The notes beneath the pieces were generated by a model. The model was not told where the DNA came from, ran no database searches, and saw nothing but the letters and a program-made list of their open reading frames with translations. A stretch of DNA of 22,529 nt from Merdivivens faecigallinarum. Lineage in GTDB: Bacteria; Bacteroidota; Bacteroidia; Bacteroidales; UBA932. The stretch covers positions 1 through 22,529 of the forward strand of contig JADILY010000053.1 in NCBI GenBank assembly GCA_017695055.1, given 5' to 3'. The position numbers and the translations under genes are program-made. This document shows, piece by piece, positions 1 through 7,799 of the stretch; positions within the stretch are counted from its first letter, which is position 1; each line of letters starts with the position of its first letter.

Positions 1-1
1 C

Positions 2-343
2 GAAATCAAGAGCGGTATAGAGGGTATGCTCGCACCTGTAGAGAAAGAAGAGGTTACGGCGACTGCCGAAGTCCGTGAAATATTCAAGATTTCGAAAGTC
101 GGAACCATTGCAGGATGCATGGTCAAGGAAGGAAAACTCACCCGCACGGCAAAGGTACGGGTAATCCGGGACGGCATCGTAGTATATACAGGGGAACTCG
201 GTTCACTGAAACGTTTCAAGGACGATGTCAAGGAAGTCATGGCCGGATATGACTGCGGCCTCAACATCAACGGCTACAACGATGTAAAGGTAGGCGACAT
301 CATCGAGGCATACCAGATAGTGGAAATCAAGCGCACGCTTTAG
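2..343 (+). CDS. infB: Translation initiation factor IF-2, C-terminal part (5' end outside window)
   Basis: This is the 3' end of infB. IF-2 is the GTPase that delivers initiator tRNA to the 30S subunit and promotes 70S assembly. The frame is open from base 2, and the ATG at 26 is an internal methionine, not the start. The visible 113 residues match domain IV, the fMet-tRNA-binding beta barrel at the C terminus: residues reading ATAEVREIFKISKVGTIAG, then the GELGSLKRFKDDVKEV and GYDCGLNINGYNDVKVGDII segments that close nearly all bacterial IF-2 proteins. The GTPase domain lies upstream of the window. The stop is TAG at 341-343. The next gene is convergent and ends 21 bases away, with no obvious terminator hairpin between them. 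The identification is secure. Confidence 0.96.
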   Translation, partial: EIKSGIEGMLAPVEKEEVTATAEVREIFKISKVGTIAGCMVKEGKLTRTAKVRVIRDGIVVYTGELGSLKRFKDDVKEVMAGYDCGLNINGYNDVKVGDIIEAYQIVEIKRTL

Positions 344-364
344 AAGCCGTTTCCCGGTCAGACA

Positions 365-1549
365 TCAGACTATCATCAGGACTATATATGCAAGGGCGAC
401 GATACGCATGAACGAATTCCGGCGTATCGTCGCATGCATTAACATCACATCGGGATCTTCCACGGCTATCATGGCCGGAGCCCCGGTTTCCATGAGACGG
501 TAAGCCCACTTGCCTACAATCGTAGGATATGAAAGATTGGCAACGTACGTGAATCCCCCGTTTGAACGGTTCAAGGTAATCAGGGTCTTGTAATCACCGT
601 AGCAGACCGGATACCGTATCATTTCCGAAATCCTGCGCCCCTCCTCCTCCGTCGCGGCCAGCGCGACAATCACCGACATGCCGGCGGCCGAAACCGAATC
701 ACCGAAAATCTTCACGGTCATCCAGTCGTCCATATCGAATGCGGCAGGGTCATACACGGATATGAGCATCGTCTTTTCATGGGCGAACAGATCGGAGACA
801 TATTTTCCTTCTTCATCCCTCAACGGCAGAGGCATGCCGTCATCACCCTGGTCTTCGACCGGGACAGTTACCGTTTCGACATAAGTCCAGGTGGAATCCG
901 GAAGATTGTCAAGGCCGAAAGAACGCCTCTCCCCTCCCTTTTCATAAACGAAACTCATGGCCGACGAGTAATCGGCCTGTCCAGAAGCGCCGTCAGACAA
1001 GACCGTAGAAGGCTTGTAGTCGGTAAAGTCCAGGAACGGACGGTAAAGCAGGGACTGCAACGGAAGGCCTATGACCGGAATGGCAAGCAGGACGAGCCTG
1101 TAGACGACATGCCATTTGCGGCAGGTATATTCTATCGAATCCCTTTTGAAAAACGGAGGGAGGCAAATCAGGCCGAGCACTATGTTCTTTATGAAAGTCT
1201 GCAAATGGGTAAGGTGCACGGCCTCCCCGAAACAGCCGCAATCCATTGGAGGATTGAAGATTGCAAGGAAAAGTGTCAGCAGCATGTAAAATGCCATCAT
1301 CACCAGGGCGGCGACTGCGGTGAAGCGCATCTTGAAACGTATCACCAACAATCCGCCCAGAATGAATTCTACGGCGGAAACCGCTATGCCGGCGGCGACT
1401 GCAATCCCCCGGAGAAAACCCAGATGAAGGAATCTGAAATATTCCTCCATTATGAATCCCGTCCCTATGGGGTCCAAAAGCTTGAAAAAGCCGGATACGA
1501 TAAAGGCCAGTCCGGCAACATACGAACACAGAATTGAAAACCTTCTCAT
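365..1549 (-). CDS. BT_3928-type DoxX/MauE-like integral membrane protein
   Basis: A 394-residue inner-membrane protein resembling the Bacteroidales BT_3928 family, whose N-terminal half is DoxX/MauE-like. Hydrophobic segments fall at about residues 7-25, 48-70, 77-98, 115-134 and 150-170, and a last one lies at the extreme C terminus (about 380-394). A DCGCFGE motif at 103-109 resembles the cysteine motif of MauE-type proteins, which are linked to disulfide or quinone redox work. The segment from about 175 to 375 is soluble and has no recognised domain. Its function is unknown, and a redox or thiol role is inference from the family only. The start lies 3 bases after the tmk stop on the same strand, so the two genes are almost certainly co-transcribed. 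Convergent with infB. Confidence 0.85.
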   Translation of the reverse strand: MRRFSILCSYVAGLAFIVSGFFKLLDPIGTGFIMEEYFRFLHLGFLRGIAVAAGIAVSAVEFILGGLLVIRFKMRFTAVAALVMMAFYMLLTLFLAIFNPPMDCGCFGEAVHLTHLQTFIKNIVLGLICLPPFFKRDSIEYTCRKWHVVYRLVLLAIPVIGLPLQSLLYRPFLDFTDYKPSTVLSDGASGQADYSSAMSFVYEKGGERRSFGLDNLPDSTWTYVETVTVPVEDQGDDGMPLPLRDEEGKYVSDLFAHEKTMLISVYDPAAFDMDDWMTVKIFGDSVSAAGMSVIVALAATEEEGRRISEMIRYPVCYGDYKTLITLNRSNGGFTYVANLSYPTIVGKWAYRLMETGAPAMIAVEDPDVMLMHATIRRNSFMRIVALAYIVLMIV

Positions 1550-1552
1550 GGC

Positions 1553-2233
1553 CTACCCGTTTTTTCTTGAAAGGACTGAAAGTATTTTGCCGAAAATGAC
1601 ATCCGGCAGAAGCATCCTTCCGGAAGAATCCGAACAATCGACCCTTATGAAAGTATCGTCCGCCCCGCACTGCTCCAGATAGATTTTCCTGACCCTTCTC
1701 TGAAAATCGATATCGGCCTCGTGGATATCCCTCTTGCCGGCCAGATATTCGCGGTCGCTCCCCTTTCGCGAAGCCCCCAATTTTTCCGACACGAAATCGA
1801 CCGGGACATCGAGGAAAATGTTCACGTCCGGAACAGGAATCCCGAAATGACGGTACTCCGTGTCGAAAATCCAGTTCCTCAGCTCATCCCGTTCCGCCTT
1901 GTCTTCCAATTTCGCACACTGGAAGGCTATATTGGAATATACGTAACGGTCCAGCAGAACCGTCCTGCCAGCCGCAAGGGCCTCCCTTATCGACGGGGCG
2001 GCAGCATTCCTGTCCTCGGCGAACAGAAGGGCCACCAACCGCGGATGCACCCTGTCTATCGAACCAAGCTCGCCTCTGAGGAAACGGGCCAGAAGGTCTC
2101 CGTACAAAGGTGTATCGAAACGGGGGAAATGTATATATTCGAGAGCACGTCCCGACCGGGCTATGTATTCCTTCAATTTCCTTACCTGCGTGGATTTTCC
2201 CGAACCGTCGAGACCTTCGATAACTATCAACAT
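1553..2233 (-). CDS. tmk: Thymidylate kinase
   Basis: dTMP kinase (226 residues) phosphorylates dTMP to dTDP with ATP, a required step of dTTP synthesis in the cytosol. The P-loop GLDGSGKST is at residues 7-15. The DRY motif of the dTMP-binding region is at 95-97 (LLDRYVYSN), and a lid region with basic residues lies near 153-168 (ASRKGSDREYLAG). The length is slightly above the usual 205-215. The ATG at 2231-2233 gives a canonical N terminus (MLIVIEGLDG). It heads a two-gene minus-strand unit with the BT_3928-type protein, and is divergent from folP. The 52-base gap carries a perfect TAnnTTTG box for each strand. Confidence 0.95.
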   Translation of the reverse strand: MLIVIEGLDGSGKSTQVRKLKEYIARSGRALEYIHFPRFDTPLYGDLLARFLRGELGSIDRVHPRLVALLFAEDRNAAAPSIREALAAGRTVLLDRYVYSNIAFQCAKLEDKAERDELRNWIFDTEYRHFGIPVPDVNIFLDVPVDFVSEKLGASRKGSDREYLAGKRDIHEADIDFQRRVRKIYLEQCGADDTFIRVDCSDSSGRMLLPDVIFGKILSVLSRKNG

Positions 2234-2247
2234 ATCTTAAAAAATTA

Positions 2248-2255
2248 TATTTTTG
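2248..2255 (+). promoter_or_regulatory. Bacteroidota -7 box for folP (TATTTTTG)
   Basis: Perfect match to TAnnTTTG, about 30 bases before the folP ATG at 2286. No convincing -33 TTTG is visible upstream. It lies inside the leader expected for the divergent tmk transcript. Confidence 0.55.
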
Positions 2256-2271
2256 TACGATTATGATTACG

Positions 2272-2279
2272 CAAAATTA
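2272..2279 (-). promoter_or_regulatory. Bacteroidota -7 box for tmk (TAATTTTG on minus strand)
   Basis: The plus strand reads CAAAATTA. A CTTG (TTG core) sits 20 bases upstream on the minus strand (plus 2300-2303), a plausible -33 element. The predicted start near 2266 gives a tmk leader of about 33 bases, running over the folP -7 box. Confidence 0.55.
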
Positions 2280-2285
2280 AAAATA

Positions 2286-3089
2286 ATGGCAAGAAATATC
2301 AAGATAATGGGCATCATAAATGTCACCGGGGATTCGTATTTTCCTGAAAGCAGATGCCCAGATGCGGCCTCGGCCGTAGAAAGAGCGGAAAAACTGGTTT
2401 CCCAGGGAGCCGACATACTGGACATAGGGGGGTGCTCCACAAGGCCCGGCGCCAAAAGCGTGGACGAAAAGACCGAATGGGAAAGGCTGTACCCGGCAAT
2501 CACCGCCATACGGAAAGAATTTCCGTCGGTACCCCTGTCGATAGACACTTTCCGCTCGGGGATAGTCGTGAAAACCTATGACTGCATAGGCAAGCACATC
2601 GTCAATGACATATCCGCCGGGGCAGCCGACCCGGAAATGCTCGGCACCGCAGGCCGTCTCGGACTTACATACGTGGCCATGCACATGAGAGGGACTCCCG
2701 AAACGATGGCCGGACTGTGCGACTACGGGGACGTCACCGAAGATGTGGCCGCCTATTTCAGGGAACTCCTTCCGAAAATCGAGGCGGCAGGAATCAAAGA
2801 ATGCATAGTGGACCCGGGATTCGGATTCGCGAAGACCATAGACCAGAATTACAGCCTTCTCCACGGCATAGACAGGATAAAAGAGGCCACCGGGAAACAG
2901 GTCCTCGTAGGAATATCCCGGAAAAGCATGATATACAGATTATTCGGTATCTCCCCGGAAGAAGCCCTGCCCGCGACCCAGGCCCTGCACCTCGAAGCTC
3001 TGATCAGAGGAGCAGACATATTGAGGGTACACGATGTGGCGGAAGCGGTACAATGCAGGACTATATATGGAAAACTTTACGGACGATGA
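2286..3089 (+). CDS. folP: Dihydropteroate synthase
   Basis: DHPS (267 residues) condenses p-aminobenzoate with dihydropterin pyrophosphate to make dihydropteroate in folate synthesis, and is the sulfonamide target. Visible family motifs, in order: GIINVTGDSYFPES near the N terminus (first DHPS signature), DIGGCSTRPGA (second signature), SIDTFR, NDISAG, HMRGTPETM, DPGFGFAKT and GISRKSMIYR near the C terminus (pterin/phosphate-binding loops). The ATG at 2286 is preferred. The frame can be extended to a TTG at 2253, but that adds residues before the conserved start and lies on the predicted -7 box. The second folate gene in this window is folE, at 20728. purB follows 44 bases downstream on the same strand. 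Confidence 0.96.
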   Translation: MARNIKIMGIINVTGDSYFPESRCPDAASAVERAEKLVSQGADILDIGGCSTRPGAKSVDEKTEWERLYPAITAIRKEFPSVPLSIDTFRSGIVVKTYDCIGKHIVNDISAGAADPEMLGTAGRLGLTYVAMHMRGTPETMAGLCDYGDVTEDVAAYFRELLPKIEAAGIKECIVDPGFGFAKTIDQNYSLLHGIDRIKEATGKQVLVGISRKSMIYRLFGISPEEALPATQALHLEALIRGADILRVHDVAEAVQCRTIYGKLYGR

Positions 3090-3100
3090 GAATTTTTTAG

Positions 3101-3108
3101 TAATTTAG
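3101..3108 (+). promoter_or_regulatory. Weak -7-like box before purB (TAATTTAG)
   Basis: One mismatch to TAnnTTTG, 25 bases before the purB start. A TTTA at 3076-3079 lies 21 bases upstream as a possible -33 element. It may give purB its own promoter in addition to read-through from folP. Confidence 0.25.
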
Positions 3109-3133
3109 CGCCCTGCAAATACCTTATTTAATA

Positions 3134-4471
3134 ATGATGACACTTAATCCATTGACGGCCGTCTCCCCGATAGACGGAAGATATGCCGGGAAAACCGCAC
3201 CGCTCAGAGAATACTTCAGCGAATTCGCCCTTATCAGGAACCGCGTAAGGGTGGAAATCGAATATTTCATATCCCTTACCAAGTTCGGGCTAAGCCAGCT
3301 CGAAGGGATGGAAAACGCCGAAGACCTGAGAAAGACATATACCTGCTTCACGATAGAAGATGCCGGAAGAATCAAGGAGATAGAGAAGACTACCAACCAT
3401 GACGTCAAGGCCGTCGAATATTTCATCAAGGAAAAATTCAGGGAGGCCGGACTGGAAAGATATTCTGAATTCGTACATTTCGGGCTGACTTCCCAGGACA
3501 TAAACAACACGGCCACACCGCTGTCCGTCAAGGAAGCGCTGCACGATATCATTTATCCGAAGATGGACGAAATCATAAGGGAGCTACAGGAAAGGGCCGA
3601 TGAATGGAAGGACATCCCGATGCTTGCAAGGACACACGGGCAACCGGCGTCCCCGACACGGCTCGGAAAGGAAATCGAGGTTTTCGTGGCAAGGCTCAGG
3701 GAACAAAAGTCACAGCTTGAATCGATTCCGGTACCGGCAAAATTCGGAGGGGCCACCGGAAACATGAACGCGCACAAGGTTGCGTTTCCGGACAGGGACT
3801 GGAAGGCATTCGCCGACAGCTTCGTGGCAGGGCTCGGACTGAAACGCTCCTGTCCTACGACCCAAATCGAGCACTACGACAATCTTGCGGCCATTTTCGA
3901 TGCCTTCAGGAGATTCAACACAATCCTCATAGACCTTTGCCGGGATATCTGGACTTATATTTCCATGGAATATTTCAGGCAGCGTGTCATAAAAGGGGAA
4001 GTGGGTTCTTCGGCCATGCCGCACAAAGTGAATCCGATAGACTTCGAAAACGCGGAAGGCAATCTCGGAATGGCCGACGCAATATTCACCCACCTGTCCA
4101 TGAAACTGCCTGTTTCACGGTTGCAGCGCGACCTTACCGACTCTACGGTGCTGAGGAACATAGGCGTACCTTTCGGCCATTCGCTCATAGCCTTCGAATC
4201 CATACTGAAAGGTCTCGGCAAACTGCTGCTGAACAGGGAGGCGATAGACCGCGACCTGGAAAACAACTGGGCCGTCGTGGCCGAAGCCATCCAGACCGTT
4301 CTGCGCCGCGAGGCATACCCGAATCCTTACGAAGCCTTGAAAGCGTTGACGAGGACTGGCGGCCACATATCGCAGGAAAGCATAGCGGCATTCATAGATT
4401 CGCTCGATGTGGATGACAGGGTCAAGGAAGAGCTGCACGCAATAACCCCGATGAACTATACGGGCATCTGA
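3134..4471 (+). CDS. purB: Adenylosuccinate lyase
   Basis: A 445-residue enzyme of the fumarase/aspartase superfamily. It cleaves fumarate from SAICAR and from adenylosuccinate in purine synthesis, and works as a homotetramer. The superfamily signature GSSAMPHKVNPIDFENAEGN occupies residues 291-310 and holds the mobile catalytic-serine loop. Other active-site segments are HFGLTSQDINNTA (115-127) and the ARTHGQPASPT loop (165-175) with H168. The full length agrees with the E. coli-like PurB type. Two adjacent ATG codons (3134 and 3137) could each be the start. It follows folP by 44 bases and is convergent with the DivIC-like gene. The 35-base gap has only a weak TTCCGG/CCGGAA inverted repeat, not a convincing terminator. 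Confidence 0.97.
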   Translation: MMTLNPLTAVSPIDGRYAGKTAPLREYFSEFALIRNRVRVEIEYFISLTKFGLSQLEGMENAEDLRKTYTCFTIEDAGRIKEIEKTTNHDVKAVEYFIKEKFREAGLERYSEFVHFGLTSQDINNTATPLSVKEALHDIIYPKMDEIIRELQERADEWKDIPMLARTHGQPASPTRLGKEIEVFVARLREQKSQLESIPVPAKFGGATGNMNAHKVAFPDRDWKAFADSFVAGLGLKRSCPTTQIEHYDNLAAIFDAFRRFNTILIDLCRDIWTYISMEYFRQRVIKGEVGSSAMPHKVNPIDFENAEGNLGMADAIFTHLSMKLPVSRLQRDLTDSTVLRNIGVPFGHSLIAFESILKGLGKLLLNREAIDRDLENNWAVVAEAIQTVLRREAYPNPYEALKALTRTGGHISQESIAAFIDSLDVDDRVKEELHAITPMNYTGI

Positions 4472-4506
4472 GGATTCCGGTAAAACCCGATTCCGGAAGT
4501 CCGCCT

Positions 4507-4815
4507 TCACTCCGGCATGCAGACGAAAACGTCCTCGCCGGGTTCATGAAAATAGAAATCCTCCCGGGCGAAAGTCTCAAGAGTATCGAGGTCGGAGCCG
4601 AGCGCTTCAAGCCGGCGGCCGGCCTCCTTTATGTTTTTGCGGTATTCCGAGATGATTTCCTCCTGACGGGAGATTTCAAATCTGGTGTTTATCCAACGGA
4701 TGACATTGTTTTCCGAAAAGAAAAAAACGGACAGGACGAAAACGGCCGTCACCGCATAATATTTCGTGCGGTCCGACCCCCAAAGCCACTTCCATTTTTC
4801 AAGTAATTTTCTCAT
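4507..4815 (-). CDS. Septum formation initiator (FtsB/DivIC-type) protein
   Basis: A small bitopic membrane protein of 102 residues. A short basic cytoplasmic N terminus (MRKLLEKWKWLW) is followed by one membrane segment at about residues 19-34 (YYAVTAVFVLSVFFF). A charged, helix-prone stretch at about 45-85 has the heptad pattern expected of the FtsB/DivIC coiled coil (RQEEIISEYRKNIKEAGRRL). The end, EDFYFHEPGEDVFV, resembles the conserved ARE-x-Y-x-x-PGE-like tail of this family. Known members form a complex with FtsL and FtsQ at the division septum. It stands alone, convergent with purB and divergent from the nucleotidyltransferase. Its -7 box lies only 7 bases before the ATG. Confidence 0.85.
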   Translation of the reverse strand: MRKLLEKWKWLWGSDRTKYYAVTAVFVLSVFFFSENNVIRWINTRFEISRQEEIISEYRKNIKEAGRRLEALGSDLDTLETFAREDFYFHEPGEDVFVCMPE

Positions 4816-4822
4816 AATAATG

Positions 4823-4830
4823 CAAATTTA
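4823..4830 (-). promoter_or_regulatory. Bacteroidota -7 box for the DivIC-like gene (TAAATTTG on minus strand)
   Basis: Perfect TAnnTTTG (plus strand CAAATTTA). Only seven bases separate it from the ATG at 4815, so the predicted transcript has a leader of a few bases at most. Confidence 0.5.
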
Positions 4831-4832
4831 AT

Positions 4833-4840
4833 TATTTTTG
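4833..4840 (+). promoter_or_regulatory. Bacteroidota -7 box for the nucleotidyltransferase operon (TATTTTTG)
   Basis: Perfect TAnnTTTG, 28 bases before the ATG at 4869. It is back to back with the minus-strand box at 4823-4830, with two bases between them. Confidence 0.55.
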
Positions 4841-4868
4841 CGTAATCATTGAATAAAAGAAGAAAAAT

Positions 4869-5813
4869 ATGAGACCCACATTACTTGTATTGGCGGCAGG
4901 AATGGGCAGCCGGTACGGAGGACTGAAACAGATGGACCCTATCGGCCCCGCCGGGGAGACCATCATCGACTATTCGGTTTACGATGCTGTAAAAGCCGGT
5001 TTCGGCAAAGTCGTCTATATCGTAAGGGAATCTTTCAGGGACGAATTCGAAAGGGAAGTACGCCGGAAATATGCCGGTGCGAGGACTCCTGACGGAGAAA
5101 AAGTGGAATTCGGCTTCGTCACACAGGAACTCGGCAAAATTCCGGACGGCTTCACGTTCAACAGCGAAAGGGTAAAGCCATGGGGTACTGCACATGCCGT
5201 GCTTATGGCAAAAGACACTATAGACACACCGTTTGCGGTAATCAACGGCGACGACTATTACGGAAAAGAATCATTCAAAATATTGGGGGACTGGCTCCGC
5301 TCGCCGGAATGCGGAAAAGACAGATATTCCATGGTAGGGTTCAGGCTGGCCAACACGCTCTCGCCTTCAGGAGGAGTATCAAGAGGAATCTGCCGGACCG
5401 ACACCGAAGGCTTCCTGAGCGGTGTCGTTGAAAACCACGAGCTGTCGAGGAAGAGCGACGGAAACATTACAGGACATCCGACCGGAGAAGAAGACAGGGC
5501 ATATCCCGATTCGACATTGGTGTCGATGAACATGTGGGGCTTCACTCCGGATTATTTCGAAGAAAGCGAAGAAATGTTCAGGGACTTCCTGAAGGAAAAG
5601 GGCGGCGAGCTTAAATCGGAATTCTACATACCTACGGTAATCGACAGGCTCATCCACAGCGGAAAAGCGACCTGCAAGGTACTGGAAACCCCGTGCGAAT
5701 GGTTCGGGGTCACATTCAAGGAAGACAGGCCGATGGCTGTCGCCAAATTCAAGGAGTTGACGGACAAAGGGCTCTACCCTTCCCCGCTTTTCAACGCCAG
5801 TGCTTCCGAATAA
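4869..5813 (+). CDS. Sugar-nucleotide-type nucleotidyltransferase
   Basis: A 314-residue cytosolic protein of the NTP_transferase family (GlmU/RmlA-like fold), which joins a nucleotide to a phosphorylated sugar or similar substrate. The N-terminal signature LAAGMGSRYGGLKQ is at residues 8-21 and binds the NTP phosphates. KPWGTAHAVL is at 103-112, and the NGDDYYG metal-binding loop at 126-132. No hexapeptide-repeat acyltransferase domain follows, so it is not a GlmU. The substrate cannot be read from the sequence. The mannose-6-phosphate isomerase two genes downstream makes a sugar nucleotide role attractive, but this is inference. It is the first gene of a probable four-gene operon. The stop-codon region is tandemly duplicated just downstream. 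Confidence 0.85.
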   Translation: MRPTLLVLAAGMGSRYGGLKQMDPIGPAGETIIDYSVYDAVKAGFGKVVYIVRESFRDEFEREVRRKYAGARTPDGEKVEFGFVTQELGKIPDGFTFNSERVKPWGTAHAVLMAKDTIDTPFAVINGDDYYGKESFKILGDWLRSPECGKDRYSMVGFRLANTLSPSGGVSRGICRTDTEGFLSGVVENHELSRKSDGNITGHPTGEEDRAYPDSTLVSMNMWGFTPDYFEESEEMFRDFLKEKGGELKSEFYIPTVIDRLIHSGKATCKVLETPCEWFGVTFKEDRPMAVAKFKELTDKGLYPSPLFNASASE

Positions 5814-5838
5814 CAGCCAGTACTACTTCCGAATAACA
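5796..5838 (+). repeat. Short imperfect tandem duplication across the stop codon
   Basis: GCCAGTGCTTCCGAATAACA (5796-5815) is followed directly by a second, slightly longer copy at 5816-5838, which carries three extra bases after the GCCAGT. The first copy encodes the last residues and stop of the nucleotidyltransferase. The second is noncoding and sits before the next gene. Confidence 0.8.
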
Positions 5839-5865
5839 GATTGAAAACATAATATCCTTAAAGAA

Positions 5866-6735
5866 ATGTTCAAGAAACTTTCATATTACCTGCCCGGACT
5901 GGGACAAAGCTGGATACTCGTACTGCTTCTGCTTGCGGGCAATCTCGTAAGCTCCGCCGTCACATTCGCCCTGTCGGCCCTTTTCACGCCGATTATCCCA
6001 CCGGAACAGTTCATAAACGACTATTTTTCACCTGTTGCATACCTGATAATGATGCTGTTCCCTATCCTCTATGCCATAAACATGGGAAAGAAGTCCATGC
6101 TGAAGAACAGCATACATTCTTCGAGGAACATTCCGATAGACAACAACTCTTTCGGAAAGGCAGGCTGGGTGCTGTCCGCACTTCTCGTTGCATTGATGAT
6201 TGTATGCTCATCGATGGTCATCGATCCGATAAACAGCATCATGCCGGAACCGTGGGACTGGGTGAAACAGTCCCTGGACGCCCTTATCAACGGGCCTAAG
6301 GCCACTGCAATAATCAGCGTGGCAATCCTTGCCCCGTTGCTCGAAGAACTGCTTTGCAGGGGAATCATACTGAGGGGCCTGCTGAAACACACATCCGTGT
6401 TCATGGCCATTTTCTGGTCGTCGCTTATTTTCGCGGTAATCCATCTCAACCCGTTCCAGGCCATACCGGCATTCCTGATAGGCATACTGATGGGATGGGT
6501 CTACTACAAGACAGGCTCATTGAAACTGACTATCCTCATGCATTTTACCAACAATTTCCTTTCCCTGCTTATCTCCTGGAATTTCCCGATGCTTTCCACT
6601 TCGGACACGTTCAGGAACCTGATACCGGGGAACGTCTACTGGCTTGTCATCGGCGGCTGCGCATTAGTGCTCGTACTTTGCATCATTGCCCTCGCGAACA
6701 GTTGGAAAGGGATGAGCGTAATTAAAAGAAGATGA
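5866..6735 (+). CDS. CPBP family intramembrane glutamic endopeptidase (CAAX-protease/Abi type)
   Basis: A 289-residue polytopic membrane protein with all three CPBP motifs: EELLCRG at residues 160-166 (EExxxR), FAVIHLN at 189-195 (FxxxH) and HFTNN at 226-230 (HxxxN/B). These residues form the intramembrane active site in the Rce1-related family. Hydrophobic segments lie at about 15-40, 56-72, 99-119, 147-160, 176-194, 198-213, 222-238 and 251-278. Bacterial members have varied or unknown substrates, including bacteriocin immunity and peptide processing; none can be assigned here. The ATG at 5866 follows AAAGAA. The stop overlaps the manA start in an ATGA (6732-6735), which indicates translational coupling. 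Confidence 0.92.
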   Translation: MFKKLSYYLPGLGQSWILVLLLLAGNLVSSAVTFALSALFTPIIPPEQFINDYFSPVAYLIMMLFPILYAINMGKKSMLKNSIHSSRNIPIDNNSFGKAGWVLSALLVALMIVCSSMVIDPINSIMPEPWDWVKQSLDALINGPKATAIISVAILAPLLEELLCRGIILRGLLKHTSVFMAIFWSSLIFAVIHLNPFQAIPAFLIGILMGWVYYKTGSLKLTILMHFTNNFLSLLISWNFPMLSTSDTFRNLIPGNVYWLVIGGCALVLVLCIIALANSWKGMSVIKRR

Positions 6736-7784
6736 AACTTTATCCATTAAAATTCGGTCCCGTTCCAGTAGAACGGGAATGGGGAGGCACAGCATTATTC
6801 GACAAACTCGGGAAGACCTTCAAGGTAAAGGACGAGGACGGGAATGAATGCATGCTTTCACCGGAAACTCCCGTAGGGGAAAGTTACGAGGTGGCCGACC
6901 TCGGGGAATGCGGGGAAAGCATTGCGGCAAACGGCTTCCTTGCGGGAAATACGCTGGAAGAGATTACGGAGACCTATATGGAAGACCTTATCGGGGACAA
7001 TCCGAGCCAGTATTTCGGGACACAGTTCCCCCTCCTCGTAAAGACCGTGGATATCCAAGGAAGCCTGCCGGTACATGTACACCCGGACGACCGCACGGCA
7101 TTCGAAAGATACGATGCCCTCGGAAAAAAAGAGTTCTGGTACATAATGGAAGCGGACCGGGATGCCGCCATATACATAGGCTTCAACAGGGATCTGAGCG
7201 CGACCGAGCTTTTCGACAGATGCCTTGACGGCACCATCAAGGAAAGCATGCACAGGATAAGGCCCGAAAAAGGCGACATGATAGAGATACCTGCCGGAAT
7301 GGCCCATTGCGCCGAAGGGAAAATACTCGCAGGAATCATAGAGGAGCCGTCCCTCATAGCCTTCAATCTGTATGACGGGAAAGGGACCGGCGAAGAAAGG
7401 ATAGCCCATATCGGAGAGTCCATGGATTTCATCCGGCTCGAACGGACCAACCCGGCCGACTGCATCTCCCGGAAGGAAGGCATCGTAAGCGACACGGACG
7501 AATCTACCATAGAATGCATCAGGCTTGCACCAGAAGGAACGAGGAGCACCGGCCTCGAAGAGGAAGACAGCGTATCGGTATTCCTGTGCATGGAAGGCGA
7601 TGCCGGATTCACCATGGAACCGTACAGCGACTCAGCAGCATGCAGGGTGAAGAAGGGGGAAGCCGTCGTAATACCGGCCGCCGCGACAGCCCTCACGATA
7701 AAGGCCGGGAAACAGGGCTGCACCCTTATCTCGGCAAAACTCCGCGAAAGGGAGGAGCATGACAGCTACACTGAACAAGGATAA
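6732..7784 (+). CDS. manA: Class I mannose-6-phosphate isomerase
   Basis: A zinc cupin enzyme of 350 residues that interconverts fructose-6-phosphate and mannose-6-phosphate, supplying mannose for GDP-sugars or taking up mannose carbon. Metal-binding residues fit the short class I (Bacillus-like) form: H115 and H117 in PVHVHPDD, E134 in KKEFWYIM and H192 in IPAGMAHC. The C-terminal third (about 255-345) is the second cupin-like barrel. The N terminus LKFGPVPVEREWGG is typical. It overlaps the CPBP gene by four bases and is followed after 15 bases by the S4 gene. The nucleotidyltransferase at the head of the operon may use a product of the same sugar branch (inference). Confidence 0.9.
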   Translation: MKLYPLKFGPVPVEREWGGTALFDKLGKTFKVKDEDGNECMLSPETPVGESYEVADLGECGESIAANGFLAGNTLEEITETYMEDLIGDNPSQYFGTQFPLLVKTVDIQGSLPVHVHPDDRTAFERYDALGKKEFWYIMEADRDAAIYIGFNRDLSATELFDRCLDGTIKESMHRIRPEKGDMIEIPAGMAHCAEGKILAGIIEEPSLIAFNLYDGKGTGEERIAHIGESMDFIRLERTNPADCISRKEGIVSDTDESTIECIRLAPEGTRSTGLEEEDSVSVFLCMEGDAGFTMEPYSDSAACRVKKGEAVVIPAAATALTIKAGKQGCTLISAKLREREEHDSYTEQG

Positions 7785-7799
7785 AAACGTTTGGGACAA

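Noticed and set aside
779..1537. Long plus-strand frame of 252 codons
   Set aside because: Lies antisense to the BT_3928-type gene, which has membrane segments and the DCGCFGE motif; the plus-strand translation has no family features.
2253..2285. Earlier TTG start for folP
   Set aside because: Falls on the predicted -7 box and adds residues before the conserved DHPS start.
4475..4498. Terminator between purB and the DivIC-like gene
   Set aside because: Only a six-base TTCCGG/CCGGAA stem with a 12-base loop and no T-run; too weak to call.
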